This document shows, piece by piece, positions 1 to 9,281 of a stretch of DNA of 64,000 nucleotides (within the stretch, counting starts at the first letter, position 1; every line of letters starts with the position of its first letter). Source of the DNA: Oligoflexus sp. (GTDB taxonomy: Bacteria; Bdellovibrionota_B; Oligoflexia; Oligoflexales; Oligoflexaceae); contig NZ_DASTAT010000100.1 in NCBI RefSeq assembly GCF_035712445.1, forward strand, positions 50,216 to 114,215, in the 5' to 3' direction. The translations under genes were made by a program, and so were the position numbers. The notes below the pieces were generated by a model. The model saw nothing but the letters and a program-made list of their open reading frames with translations. It was not told the DNA's origin and did not search any database.

Positions 1-2
1 GC

Positions 3-200
3 CTTGAACTGGGCCACGGCATTCATATTCGACAGCGATGCGGCGTCGTTGGTGGACTTCACCCTGGCCTGCATCACGGAGTCGTTCACCTTCTGCTGAT
101 TCTGCACGACATAGAAGCTGGTCAGCCCCAGTGCGAGCAGCGCCACCAGCGCGGTCATGGCCGCGGAACCCTCTTCTGTGGTTTTCTTATGGATTCCCAT
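3..200 (-). CDS. PilX-like membrane protein, N-terminal part (cut by window edge)
   Basis: Only the first 66 codons are present; the gene runs off the left edge. The start ATG at 200 has an AGGGGA ribosome site six bases upstream. A short charged leader ending in TTEEGSAAM is followed by one hydrophobic helix (about residues 15-34, MTALVALLALGLTSFYVVQ) and then a polar, helix-prone stretch. This layout resembles PilX-type minor pilin assembly proteins, where a Glu-Gly motif precedes the helix, but without the rest of the protein the family is only a suggestion. It could equally be a single-pass anchored protein. A 17-base palindrome at 272-288 lies in its likely promoter. Confidence 0.6.
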   Translation of the reverse strand, partial: MGIHKKTTEEGSAAMTALVALLALGLTSFYVVQNQQKVNDSVMQARVKSTNDAASLSNMNAVAQFK

Positions 201-271
201 GTGGTCCCCTCTTTTCTGTCGCCTTGGTAATGCGTTCCTACTAGCAATTTCGGAAGAAATGGCTGCAGGAT

Positions 272-288
272 TAAGATTTTAAATCTTA
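272..288. promoter_or_regulatory. Palindrome upstream of the PilX-like gene
   Basis: TAAGATTT, one base, AAATCTTA forms a perfect 8+8 inverted repeat in the gap between the gene starting at 200 and the gene ending at 316, both on the minus strand. It could be an operator for the left gene or a weak hairpin terminator for the right one; no T-tract follows it, which favours an operator. This is inference from position. Confidence 0.35.
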
Positions 289-315
289 CCTTTGCGAAGA
301 AACGGGGGGCGTGGC

Positions 316-759
316 TTAGCCCTTGTTTGCACAGTCTTTTTCGGTGTTGGGCATGCCTTTATCGAACCAATCGAGGAAAATTCCCTGCTCAATTGGATCG
401 AGCGGTTTGGTCAGGGCATTGGTGGCAATGCGGTTTTTCGCGGCTTCCGCCACGGCCTTCCAGTCCTCATAGCTTAGGAATTTAATACCTTTGAAGGCGA
501 GTCTATCATTGTGGCAACTTTCGCAACGGAGCGTGGAAAGTTCGCTGATCCACAGTTCATAGCTGGGAATGCCGAGGCTGTCGCAGGTGACATCCGGCTC
601 CTTTTTTACCGGCTCTTTCTTCACGGGTTCCGTGGTCACGGGCTGCTGCTCGGCTGCTTGCGCCGGAGCGGAGCCTTCTTCCGTGGTGCTTTCGAGTTTT
701 TCCTTTTGACAGCTCATGGCCAGTACAAGCGTCATCAGTCCAGGCAAAAGCCGCGGCAT
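316..759 (-). CDS. Cytochrome c-like lipoprotein with one CxxCH motif
   Basis: A 147-residue secreted protein. The N-terminus MPRLLPGLMTLVLAMSC is a lipoprotein signal peptide whose lipobox (AMSC) predicts lipidation of the Cys. A low-complexity Thr/Pro/Lys/Glu linker (repeated VKKEP) leads into a domain holding one c-type haem motif, CESCH, and a later Met (KGMPN) that could be the sixth haem ligand. I prefer the ATG at 759, with GGGG about seven bases upstream, over a TTG two codons earlier. The role is probably periplasmic electron transfer or haem sensing; the Met ligand is a guess. It resembles in style the lipoprotein at 15640-16077. Confidence 0.75.
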   Translation of the reverse strand: MPRLLPGLMTLVLAMSCQKEKLESTTEEGSAPAQAAEQQPVTTEPVKKEPVKKEPDVTCDSLGIPSYELWISELSTLRCESCHNDRLAFKGIKFLSYEDWKAVAEAAKNRIATNALTKPLDPIEQGIFLDWFDKGMPNTEKDCANKG

Positions 760-917
760 GGTCAAACCCCAAAAAATGTGTGGTGCTTCGGTGCGTGCAA
801 GTAAAGTGCCTGAAAGCCTTATCGGCTAAGGGTGCGAGAAAATTCAGGGGACGACGGTGCGTCTGTGGGGTCCCGCGCGCCAGGGGATTGACAGAGTGGG
901 AAATCCTACAGTTTTTA

Positions 918-1166
918 TTAGCCCACGAAACCAGGCTGCATCGAAAGCCAGACAAGGCCCAGGCTCATCAGAACGGAAACAAGAGCCAGAGCCGTAAAGA
1001 GCGCGGCGATGCTGACCCGCAGGACCTGCTGCGCCATGCGAGGGATGCTGCCTCCAAACGGAGCTGTCATGCGCTGCAGCTGATGACCTTCGTGCAGAAA
1101 AGCTTTCATCGCGTAAAGAAAACTCAGAACACTGAGCGCTGTAATGATGATCACGAACGATGGCAT
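918..1166 (-). CDS. Small two-helix membrane protein
   Basis: An 82-residue protein with two strongly hydrophobic segments (about residues 3-20 and 48-74) separated by a short polar loop containing HEGHQLQRM. The ATG at 1166 has GAGG eight bases upstream, which supports it as a real gene. I do not recognise a family. It is probably an inner-membrane protein. The neighbours on both sides run in the same direction but are more than 100 bases away, so an operon is not evident. Confidence 0.6.
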   Translation of the reverse strand: MPSFVIIITALSVLSFLYAMKAFLHEGHQLQRMTAPFGGSIPRMAQQVLRVSIAALFTALALVSVLMSLGLVWLSMQPGFVG

Positions 1167-1316
1167 ATTGCTACCTCACAGTTAGGCTATTCCGTATTCG
1201 GTGGAGTCCCCAGGAGCTGAATCCGTGGCTGCAAAGCCCGGTCAAGGCTTAACAATTCTTGCGATTTTCGCCGAGGTGTCTGCTGGTCCTGTGGGGTTTT
1301 TCAGAGGTTGGGATTC

Positions 1317-1724
1317 TTACAGAACGGGTCTCCCAGCCATCCGCGAATTCATCCGCGCGAGCAGTATCCTGCCTTTCAGTTTTTGATGATTCGCAGCAAT
1401 TTCAGAATTTGAGCTGGTGCTTCTTTCGAGTCTGATTTCCGGTTTTTCGCCGGATTCGCTGACAAAAATTCGTCCGTAACCCGAAGGCAGACTTTTGTTG
1501 GATGTGAGGGTCATGCATGGGGAAAGGCGCTCGGCGAGCTTTGGCGCCATGGTTTCACGGTCAAAGGTTTCGCCGCGTTTTGGAAAAATATCGCTCGATG
1601 CAGATTGATCGGCGTGGAGCTGATGAGGAAAAAGGATCATGCCGAGGGTGACAGCGGCCTTCAGTGGTTGGCGCGAAACAGGACCTAGGCTCGATATTTT
1701 CACGGGTTCTGGCCTTTTCATCAT
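1317..1724 (-). CDS. Small secreted protein of unknown function
   Basis: A 135-residue reading frame whose N-terminal half contains a plausible but late signal sequence (VTLGMILFPHQLHA, cleavage after HA near residue 38). The remainder is polar and basic with no recognised motif. No clear ribosome site precedes the ATG pair at 1721-1724, so both the gene and its start are uncertain. It lies downstream of the barrel protein ending at 1793 and may be co-transcribed with it. Confidence 0.4.
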   Translation of the reverse strand: MMKRPEPVKISSLGPVSRQPLKAAVTLGMILFPHQLHADQSASSDIFPKRGETFDRETMAPKLAERLSPCMTLTSNKSLPSGYGRIFVSESGEKPEIRLERSTSSNSEIAANHQKLKGRILLARMNSRMAGRPVL

Positions 1725-1792
1725 TTCATGGTTTTGTCTGTCTCTGCATCTTCGAAACTGACCAGGATCCTAGAACATCTTACGCCCTGTCG

Positions 1793-3976
1793 TCACCAAC
1801 GATATTGAATACCAGAAAGAATCCGGGTTTCCTGATAGCTTCTTTCCTTATCTGCACTCTGTCTGAGACTCTGCTCGACGGAAAGGCTGGGCTCGCGTCT
1901 ATGCCAGTAGAGAAATTTGAGATCAGCTTTCAGATCAAAACCTGTGAGCGACGAGCGGGTGCCTGAAAAAAGATCCTGATGCAGAGTCCCCTGAAGATTC
2001 AGGGAAAGATCATAAGGAAATTCCCTTTGATACTGTCCACGCAGTGAAAGGCGCTGTCGATCATCCTCTTCAGACCCCGCATAACGATAGTCCCAAATTT
2101 GCCAAAACGCTTCGATAGCACCACTGCGGACGCCAAGACTATGAAGCCGAACACTGCGGTCCAGAATGCCCACACGCTCGCCCGTCAGGGCATCCAGTCG
2201 ATGTTCGCGGGTGGGGGCGAAGTCGAGATTTTGTTCCTGGGCCCAGATGAATTCCGGCATCATGTTGCCGATCGGCAGTGTCCACGCCATCTCATAGCCG
2301 AACCTATCCAGCCCACCGGATCCTTGCGAAAGCCTAGAAATATAGGGTTTGATAAGCAGAGACTGCCCGTCAAAGGGCAGGCTTATTCCAAGAGGCAGAG
2401 CCAGGACGGCTTCGAAACGCTGCAGATCCGCGAGACCCGTGTGCTGATAGACGGCAAACTGGAGTGAAGGCTCCAGTCGCACAGAAAAAGCTGCACTGCG
2501 TTCCAAAAGATAAGGCAGCTTTTGAGACGAGCGGACGAGCCAGCTCGAACGGTGCCCAATTTCGGGAGGCGCGGCCTCGTCGGAAGGAAGATGCAGGACG
2601 TTATTCGACCACCCGAGTTCAAGAGTTGCGGCATAGCTCCAGGGTTTCTTGCCATCAAGGTGCCTTTGCCATTCCTCGAAAGATTCCTGAAGCGGTGAAG
2701 GATTCGCGCTGTCCTGCCACCTTTCCCAAAGATCCAAAGCGGAACGCCAGCGGCCTCGCGCCTGCTCATTGGTGGCCAGCAGATAGAGTTCATCGGTGGG
2801 TATGCGCGCATGACGGAAATCTCCGGGTGCATTCACATCCCGTCGGGCTTTGCGCCGCAGCCTTGAGCGCAATGATTCCTGCTTTGTAATATCAGCCCAG
2901 AGGCTGCTGCTATCAATCCCGCTCTGCTTTTTATCGGCAAAGGCTTCCTGCTGCAGCCGATAAAGGCAGATGGCGGCCAACGCTTTATATTCAAGATCCG
3001 CGTCCGATTCAGCGGTCTTCACCAGCTCATAGGCTTCCTCCCATTGACCTTCCTGCAAAAGTCGGTAGAGATTTTCCTTGTTCGCCGTGACAGGGCCCAT
3101 CATGTTTTTAAGCCAGTTCTTCCGAAGTTCAAGCAGTGCCGCCGTCAAAGGCTGATTCGTGTCCGTGGTTTCCATCAGCTGAGGGGATGTGCGCGCCATC
3201 GCATTTTGCCAGGTATCGGCATGCGGCAGACCTATTTGGAAGTGATAGGCTGCGTCGGCCTCCATCAGCAGTTCCTGGCCTGCAAAAACCTGAATTTCAT
3301 AGGGTTTCCCTGGCACGCGGCGCAGCTGTTTTTGCTCCCATTCCCAAATAAGACCCTCGGGCCGCATGGATTCCAAAGGTCGCGTCGTCTCCCAGCGCGA
3401 AGTCATGTGGCCGCGAATGGTATAGGCGATGACCGTATCGCGGTCATATTTCACATAAAGATCGGAATCGGCAGCCAGCTCCAGCTCCGCATTCTTCCAA
3501 GCCGTCTGGGGATCAGCAGGCTGCAATGAAAGAGCCAGGGGATAGCCGCGGGTGGAAATCCGCGCAAGACCGCGTTCGCCTGTGAAGGCAAAAACCCAGA
3601 CGCCATCTGACGGCGTGACGCTGATCGAAGTATGGGAATGCAGAATCATAAGGGCGGCATCACCGTATTTCAGAGCCACAAAGCTTTGGCTCGGACTATA
3701 AATCCGCGCATAATCCTGCAGCAGAAGTTGCTGCTCCCCCAGGGGTTCCGCCGCGCGGCGCGTGCGATGCAGAAAGCCTTTTTTATTCAGGGCCATCACC
3801 TGAAGGTCCATGGACGGTGGCCGGCTGGTCGGTGCCTCAGCCTTGGACGCCAAGGGCCGCAGAAAACCTTCCGCATCCTCGGGCCCCCAGTAATCGGGCG
3901 CAGGAACCCAGGGCTCGGCCGCATGAAGCGTCGAGGGCACAAAAAGAATGATAAAGATCCAGCGCAGCATGCTCAT
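1793..3976 (-). CDS. FecR-like domain protein with helical middle and outer-membrane beta-barrel tail
   Basis: A roughly 727-residue secreted protein. It starts with a clear signal peptide (MSMLRWIFIILFVPSTLHA). Residues about 56-125 look like a FecR-type beta domain (the stretch around GEQQLLLQDYARIYS), followed by more beta-rich sequence. A helical, TPR-like region follows at about 290-400, and from about 445 a region of alternating hydrophobic strands ends in the terminal Trp of GIQYRW, a typical outer-membrane barrel end. The open frame extends upstream into degP, so the start is set by the signal peptide: ATG at 3976 or at 3970, the latter with AGG at better spacing. A FecR-like domain joined to a barrel would link surface and periplasm; substrate unknown. 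Confidence 0.65.
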   Translation of the reverse strand: MSMLRWIFIILFVPSTLHAAEPWVPAPDYWGPEDAEGFLRPLASKAEAPTSRPPSMDLQVMALNKKGFLHRTRRAAEPLGEQQLLLQDYARIYSPSQSFVALKYGDAALMILHSHTSISVTPSDGVWVFAFTGERGLARISTRGYPLALSLQPADPQTAWKNAELELAADSDLYVKYDRDTVIAYTIRGHMTSRWETTRPLESMRPEGLIWEWEQKQLRRVPGKPYEIQVFAGQELLMEADAAYHFQIGLPHADTWQNAMARTSPQLMETTDTNQPLTAALLELRKNWLKNMMGPVTANKENLYRLLQEGQWEEAYELVKTAESDADLEYKALAAICLYRLQQEAFADKKQSGIDSSSLWADITKQESLRSRLRRKARRDVNAPGDFRHARIPTDELYLLATNEQARGRWRSALDLWERWQDSANPSPLQESFEEWQRHLDGKKPWSYAATLELGWSNNVLHLPSDEAAPPEIGHRSSWLVRSSQKLPYLLERSAAFSVRLEPSLQFAVYQHTGLADLQRFEAVLALPLGISLPFDGQSLLIKPYISRLSQGSGGLDRFGYEMAWTLPIGNMMPEFIWAQEQNLDFAPTREHRLDALTGERVGILDRSVRLHSLGVRSGAIEAFWQIWDYRYAGSEEDDRQRLSLRGQYQREFPYDLSLNLQGTLHQDLFSGTRSSLTGFDLKADLKFLYWHRREPSLSVEQSLRQSADKERSYQETRILSGIQYRW

Positions 3977-4112
3977 CCTATGAAAGCCTGGCCATGGACC
4001 TTTCTGTATCGGTGGAATCATTCCAAAATAGGGAGGCAGAAACTGCCGGGCGGAGGGGAGGAAGAAGGAAAGGATTCCCTTTACCGCAGGCAAAGGGAAC
4101 CGAGGCGACACC

Positions 4113-5630
4113 TTACTTGCGGATGGACGCGAAGAGGATATTACCGCTGCGTTCCAACTGCAGAAGAACCTTATTACTGGACTTGAAGACATCCACGAGA
4201 TCCTTGACGGATTTCAGCGGAGTCTGGTTGGCTTTCAGAAGGACATCACCAGGGCGAATGCCCGAGGCGCGTGCCTTGGAATTCGGATCGACATCCAGAA
4301 CGAGGAGACCCGCGTTGCTATCGATTCCAAACTGCTCGATGTAATCGGCATGCTTTTGCTTGTTCAGCGGCTCAATTTTCAGGCCTGCCTGAAATTCAGC
4401 ATTGCTGGCACTGCCCCCGCTATTGCCCGGTGCGGGGTTTTCCATGCGGCCTCGCTGGGCGATAAGATTATCCTGATCGAAGTCACCGAGGACCACGGTG
4501 GTCGACTGCTGCTTGCCGCCACGGAAATAGGTGACAGGAACTTTGGCCTGAGGCGGGGATAGACCGACGATATTCGAAAGTTCCTGGCCGGACGTGACCG
4601 GACGTCCAGCCACTTCGATGATCACATCGCCGGATTCCAGACCGGCCTTCGCTGCAGGTGTTCCGCGTTCGACCTTGGCGACCAAAGCCCCGCGGGTTCC
4701 CTTCGGCAGATTGAGTCCGCTCAGAAGTTCGTCATCGAGTTCCTGCGGCGAGAGCTGCACGCCGAGGTAACCGCGAGCCACGCGACCTTTGCTGACGAGC
4801 TGCTCGGCCACGCTGCGCACAAGGTTCGATGGGACAGCAAAGCCAATACCAGCGGACGCTCCCGAGCGCGAGAAGATCGCCGTGTTCATTCCGATCACAA
4901 GGCCTTCCATGTTGATCAGGGGGCCACCGCTGTTACCTGGGTTGATGGCGGCATCGGTCTGGATGAAGTTGCCGAGGCTCGTGATATTGAGATTCCCGCG
5001 ACTGGTTGCCGAGACGGCACCAAAGGACTGACTGAATTCAAGACCGAAGGGAGCGCCGAGCGCGATCACGAACTCCCCGACTTTCACAGAGTCCGAGTTG
5101 CCGACGGAGAGTTGGGCGAGGCCATCCCGTTTGAATTTGGAATCGGTGATCTGAACCAGGGCCACGTCGGTGTTTTTATCCCCGCCGAGGACTTTCCCGG
5201 TATAGGTGGCTCCGTTGGCCAGCTTCAGCGAGATTTCATCAGCGCCTTCGATCACGTGGTTATTCGTGATGATATAGCCTTTGTCCAGATCGATGATGAA
5301 GCCGGAACCGACGCCTGCCTGCTGCTTTTGCTTCTGCTCAGGCACGTTGTTGGGCTGTTGTCCCCGGAAGCGTGGTCCGAAGAAGAAGTCGAAAGGATCC
5401 ATTTCATAATAAGGATGGCCTTTGACTATCTTGGAGATCGAAATCAGAACCACACCTTTGCCAGTGGCCTGGGACAATTCAGAAACCCCAGCCGAAATCT
5501 GCTGCAGGGCGCGCACATTATCGGAATATTTGTCGCGATCCGGCGTGGGGAGCTGATAAGGAGCAGCCAACAGTGATGAGCTGATGAAGGCGGCACTGAG
5601 AAAAGTCAGGCTGAACTTCCTGGATAACAT
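4113..5630 (-). CDS. degP: Periplasmic serine protease/chaperone DegP (HtrA)
   Basis: A 505-residue HtrA protease that degrades or refolds misfolded envelope proteins. From the ATG at 5630 the protein has a signal peptide (MLSRKFSLTFLSAAF...). A trypsin-like domain carries the triad His125 (TNNHVIEGAD), Asp155 (NTDVALV) and Ser234 (NPGNSGGPL). Two PDZ domains follow, at about 290-380 (GYLGVQL) and about 410-505 (GLLVLDVDP). The length matches DegP/DegQ, about 450-510 residues. A TTG farther upstream would bury the signal peptide, so it is rejected as start; GAGAGAGG lies 12 bases before the ATG. The next gene downstream begins about 140 bases after the stop and could be in the same transcript. 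Confidence 0.95.
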   Translation of the reverse strand: MLSRKFSLTFLSAAFISSSLLAAPYQLPTPDRDKYSDNVRALQQISAGVSELSQATGKGVVLISISKIVKGHPYYEMDPFDFFFGPRFRGQQPNNVPEQKQKQQAGVGSGFIIDLDKGYIITNNHVIEGADEISLKLANGATYTGKVLGGDKNTDVALVQITDSKFKRDGLAQLSVGNSDSVKVGEFVIALGAPFGLEFSQSFGAVSATSRGNLNITSLGNFIQTDAAINPGNSGGPLINMEGLVIGMNTAIFSRSGASAGIGFAVPSNLVRSVAEQLVSKGRVARGYLGVQLSPQELDDELLSGLNLPKGTRGALVAKVERGTPAAKAGLESGDVIIEVAGRPVTSGQELSNIVGLSPPQAKVPVTYFRGGKQQSTTVVLGDFDQDNLIAQRGRMENPAPGNSGGSASNAEFQAGLKIEPLNKQKHADYIEQFGIDSNAGLLVLDVDPNSKARASGIRPGDVLLKANQTPLKSVKDLVDVFKSSNKVLLQLERSGNILFASIRK

Positions 5631-5768
5631 ATATCTGATGAACCTCTCTCGAAATGGTTGAGCTTCCAAACTCTCCACATTCTGCAACTTTGATCATGAA
5701 ATGAAAATAAGATATGGTGGACTTTATGAGAGCCCCGGACGGGGCCTATGAGAAATTGCTAAGTACGG

Positions 5769-7067
5769 ATGGACGCGTTGAAAGCCGATACTTTACATCC
5801 CCTCAAGGCTGGTTTTGGCTTCGGAGGTTACATACCCCGTGCGCTTGATGCCGCCGTGGGCCAGGATTTCCCGACTCGCCTCGATGACGAGGCCTGGATG
5901 CAGCTGGCCCTTTTGGAATCCATGGAAGGCATTGGCCGAACCTGCCCGAATCCCCCTGTGGGAGCGGTCCTGGTGAAAGATGGACGCCTGATCAGTAAGG
6001 GAGCAACCCTGGCCTATGGGGACCGGCATGCCGAGCGGGTGGCGCTGGATGCGGTGACCGATCGGAGTCTTCTGAAGGGCGCGACGTGTTATGTCACCTT
6101 GGAACCTTGTGCCGGAACGGGTCGGCAGCCGCCGTGCACCGAAGCGCTTTTGGCGTCGGGTATAAGCCGTATCGTGGTGGGCGCTCTGGATCCGCATCCC
6201 AAGGCCGCAGGGCAGGGACTCAAGGCGCTGGCCCAGGCTGGAATCACCGTGGAAACCGATGTGCTGGGCGGCGAATGCCGCGCCTGGCTTTTTCCTTTTC
6301 TGGCCTATCAGCAGCTGCAAAGGCCGGTGGTGATCGGCAAGTGGGCGCAGACTTTGGATGGGCATCTGGCCGATGATCACGGTCGTTCCCAATGGATATC
6401 CGGAAAAAAAGCCCGAGCCTATACGCATTGGCTTCGGCAGAAATATGACGCCATCCTGGTCGGAGTCGGCACCGCCCTTGCGGATGCCCCGAGTCTGACC
6501 GTAAGGGATGCCGCTCCGCCTTTGCATCGGCAGCCGCATAAAATTATTTTTGATCCCAAAGGCCGCCTGGCGACCGGACAGCCCGAGGTTTTTCAAAACC
6601 TTCGCCGTGGTTTGAAGCCGGAAGGTCCCGTCCTTTTTTATGCAGTCGAGGCTCCCAACTGGAGGCATGCGCCGTGGATGGATGCCTTTTCTGATGTCAT
6701 CGAGCCGGTTTTGATGCCGCCTCAATGTTCCTGGCTGGAATTTTTACGACTTCTTGATCATCAGCATCGTGCGCGCCTTGGACGCGAGCTGCAATCCATC
6801 ATGGTGGAAGGCGGCGCGCAAATCCTGACGCTTTTGGTGCGGGATGAACTTTTGGATGCGCTGCAGGTTTTTGTGCGCACGGGAATTTTAGGGGGGAGTC
6901 GGCATCGCATCGGACGACTCGATGCGCGTGATGGAGCCAGCGCACCGCCGACCAATCCGCTTTTGGATCTGAACGCGCGGCATGATTTCCAGCTCGTCAG
7001 CACCCAGCAGCTGGGTGATGACGTGGTATTGGAATGCGCGCATCGGCGTTTTACATTCTGGACTTAA
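5769..7067 (+). CDS. ribD: Bifunctional riboflavin biosynthesis deaminase/reductase RibD
   Basis: Catalyses the second and third steps of riboflavin synthesis: deamination of the diaminopyrimidine from GTP and reduction of the ribosyl side chain. The deaminase domain (about residues 40-185) has the zinc ligands His87 with Glu89 (HAER), Cys114 (LEPC) and Cys123 (PPC). The reductase domain follows (KWAQTLDGHLAD, then QWISGKKAR). At 432 residues it is longer than the usual 360-400, partly because of an unusual extension of some 38 residues before the normal start region (DDEAWMQLALLES). No strong ribosome site precedes the ATG at 5769, so the extension is uncertain. No other riboflavin gene or FMN riboswitch is nearby. 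It converges on aroC with a 4-base overlap. Confidence 0.93.
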   Translation: MDALKADTLHPLKAGFGFGGYIPRALDAAVGQDFPTRLDDEAWMQLALLESMEGIGRTCPNPPVGAVLVKDGRLISKGATLAYGDRHAERVALDAVTDRSLLKGATCYVTLEPCAGTGRQPPCTEALLASGISRIVVGALDPHPKAAGQGLKALAQAGITVETDVLGGECRAWLFPFLAYQQLQRPVVIGKWAQTLDGHLADDHGRSQWISGKKARAYTHWLRQKYDAILVGVGTALADAPSLTVRDAAPPLHRQPHKIIFDPKGRLATGQPEVFQNLRRGLKPEGPVLFYAVEAPNWRHAPWMDAFSDVIEPVLMPPQCSWLEFLRLLDHQHRARLGRELQSIMVEGGAQILTLLVRDELLDALQVFVRTGILGGSRHRIGRLDARDGASAPPTNPLLDLNARHDFQLVSTQQLGDDVVLECAHRRFTFWT

Positions 7068-8173
7068 ACGTGATGCGGCCCGCGCAGATGAGCGAAGGGC
7101 AGCTGCCTCAGGACATGATCCATCACGCAGAGTAAAGCCATCGCTTCCACCATCGGCACAGCGCGCGGCAGAACGCAGGGATCATGACGACCCGCCTTGG
7201 GTTTCATCACGAGTTCCTGACCCTGGCGATCGACGGTTTGCTGGTCTTTAAAAATGGTGGCCACGGGTTTGAAGGCCACGCGCATATAGATGTATTCCCC
7301 GTTGGAAATACCGCCCTGAATGCCGCCGGAGCGATTGCTCTCGGTGCGGATTTTCCCCTCGCGATTCACAAAGGCATCGTTGTGTTCCGATCCATAAAGA
7401 TAGGTGGACGCGAAACCCATGCCGATTTCAAAACCCTTGCTCGCGGGTAAACTCATCATGCCTTTTGCAAGATCGGCTTCGAGTTTATCAAAGACGGGCT
7501 CACCGAGTCCCACAGGGCATTGACTGATGCCGCAGAAGATAGTGCCGCCAACGCTGTCGCCGGTTTTCTTGGCGTGAATGATCAGTTTTTCCATGGCATC
7601 GCGCTGGGCTTCATCGGGACAGCGCAGCGGGTGTTCCTCGACCTTATCCCGCGTGAGCGCCTCACCATAATCCGTGCGGCCCTGCACATCCTTCACGCGA
7701 TCGACATACGCGACCACTTTAAAACCAGGGATCAGCTGCTGCAAAACAAGTTCCGCGACCGCAGCTGCAGCCACACGACCGATGGTTTCCCGCGCGCTCG
7801 CACGACCCCCGCCCGAGGGTGCTTTCACACCGTATTTCGCATCGGTCGTATAATCGGCGTGCGAGGGACGATAGACATCCTGCAAATCGTTATAGTGATC
7901 CTTCTTCGCATCCTGATTCCTGACGATCAGAGTGATCGGAGTTCCGAGACTCACGTCATCCACCAGACCCGATAGGCATTCCACCCGATCGAGTTCCCCA
8001 CGCGGACTCGCGAGGTGACTCTGTCCCGGACGGCGCCGATCGAGCTGCTTTTGAATATATTCGATGTCAATCTTATGCCCGGCCGGGCAGCCGTCGATGA
8101 CGACACCCACAGCCCCACCATGCGATTCGCCGAAGGTCGTCACGCGGAATAGTTCGCCGAAAGTATTGGCCAT
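7064..8173 (-). CDS. aroC: Chorismate synthase AroC
   Basis: Converts EPSP to chorismate, the last step of the shikimate pathway, using reduced FMN. Family signatures are clear: the N-terminal FGESHGGAVG, the RRRPGQSHLASPR segment, the SGGGRASARET motif and the EIGMGF region. The 369-residue length is normal. The ATG at 8173 has GGGAAGAG just upstream. It is cytoplasmic and stands alone; its 3' end overlaps that of ribD by four bases. Confidence 0.97.
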   Translation of the reverse strand: MANTFGELFRVTTFGESHGGAVGVVIDGCPAGHKIDIEYIQKQLDRRRPGQSHLASPRGELDRVECLSGLVDDVSLGTPITLIVRNQDAKKDHYNDLQDVYRPSHADYTTDAKYGVKAPSGGGRASARETIGRVAAAAVAELVLQQLIPGFKVVAYVDRVKDVQGRTDYGEALTRDKVEEHPLRCPDEAQRDAMEKLIIHAKKTGDSVGGTIFCGISQCPVGLGEPVFDKLEADLAKGMMSLPASKGFEIGMGFASTYLYGSEHNDAFVNREGKIRTESNRSGGIQGGISNGEYIYMRVAFKPVATIFKDQQTVDRQGQELVMKPKAGRHDPCVLPRAVPMVEAMALLCVMDHVLRQLPFAHLRGPHHV

Positions 8174-8341
8174 TTTCTCTTCCCTGGGCGCGTTGCGCCG
8201 TCATGTGGACACAGGAGTGTTCCTTATAATAGGAAGTAATAGCCGAATTGAGGCTCTTTTCAAAGAGGGGATGTCGGCCTTTTCTGTCCTCAGTTTGGGA
8301 AGTTTACCGGCCTGTAGTGGGTCGGCAAGGGAATGTCCAAC

Positions 8342-9037
8342 TCAGGCTTTGCGGAAGCGATAACCCATGCCGCGGACGGTTTCGATAAGATCCCGCGAGG
8401 GGCCCAGCTTTTTACGGATGGATCGCACATGCACGTCAATATTTCGATCGACCAGCAGACCGCCGCCACCCGTAACGGCTTCGAGGAGCTGATCCCGTGA
8501 AAGAACCATTCCGGGTTTGGCAACAAGAGCTTCAAAAATTCGGAATTCAGCCAAAGTCATCGGAATATTTTCGCTGGCCACCGTCACCTGATGCTGGGCT
8601 CTATCCAGTTCGACCGTTCCTTCCTTCAGAATGCCTGTGCTGGCACGAGGCCTTGCGATCGGCGTCTGCAGTTGACTGCGCAGCCGCGCATAGACGCGGG
8701 CGACGAGTTCCTTGATGCCGAAGGGCTTGGTGATATAGTCATCCGCGCCCAGTCCAAGCCCGAAAACGATATCGGTCTCTTCGCTCTTCGCTGTCAGCAT
8801 GATAACCGGGGTCAAGCTCGTGTCAGCGTTTTGCCGAACACGCTGGCAGATTTCAATGCCGTTGACGGCAGGGAGCATGAGGTCGAGAATGATAAGGTCA
8901 TGCCTTCCATGCAAGGCCTGGTCGAGCCCTTCCGCACCATCGCTGCAAAGAGTCACCTCAAAGCCTTCGCGTGCAAGATTGTATTCCAGGAGTTCCCTGA
9001 TATCGCTGTCATCTTCAATGACAAGTATCTGCTTCAT
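8342..9037 (-). CDS. phoB: OmpR/PhoB-family response regulator (PhoB-like)
   Basis: A 231-residue DNA-binding response regulator. The receiver domain has the acidic pair (VIEDDSD), phospho-acceptor Asp52 (LIILDLMLP) and Lys104 (ITKPFG). The C-terminal winged helix ends in the usual VRGMGYRFRKA. The ATG at 9037 has GGAG six bases upstream, better than an in-frame codon 14 residues earlier. The gene is divergent from the phoR-like kinase at 9282, and pstS follows that kinase, which is why a phosphate-response role is proposed. In many bacteria phoB and phoR form one operon, so the divergent arrangement is notable. Confidence 0.88.
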   Translation of the reverse strand: MKQILVIEDDSDIRELLEYNLAREGFEVTLCSDGAEGLDQALHGRHDLIILDLMLPAVNGIEICQRVRQNADTSLTPVIMLTAKSEETDIVFGLGLGADDYITKPFGIKELVARVYARLRSQLQTPIARPRASTGILKEGTVELDRAQHQVTVASENIPMTLAEFRIFEALVAKPGMVLSRDQLLEAVTGGGGLLVDRNIDVHVRSIRKKLGPSRDLIETVRGMGYRFRKA

Positions 9038-9281
9038 GTGATCTCCGTTCGACTGATTGCCATCGAGTTTTGTTTGCATTACGGCTGAAAAGTCAGGGAA
9101 TGACGAGTGTTCTTATGCCTTTGAAGCGTTTGTGGCCCCACTTTCCCCGTCCATGGTCGAACACTGTATTATATAATAACCGGATATACGGAAGCTCAAA
9201 AGTCAAAGCCGGGGCATTCTTTCTCAAAGCTCCGTCCAGCGAAGACTCCAGGTCCTTGCCGACACCGATTCGAGGGCACTT
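9038..9281. promoter_or_regulatory. Divergent promoter region between phoB-like and phoR-like genes
   Basis: This 244-base gap must hold promoters for both genes. It contains an AT-rich palindrome, TATTATATAATA (about 9164-9175), that could be a -10 region on either strand. I could not assign matching -35 boxes at good spacing, and I see no convincing Pho box, so control by phosphate is not shown by the sequence. Confidence 0.35.

Noticed and set aside
5700-5768. A possible FMN riboswitch ahead of ribD
   Set aside because: Only a small GCCCC/GGGGC hairpin (5732-5745) is present; there is no multi-helix FMN aptamer, and the gap is too short.
5793-6725. A 310-codon open frame opposite ribD
   Set aside because: It is antisense to strongly conserved RibD motifs and has no ribosome site or recognisable protein features.
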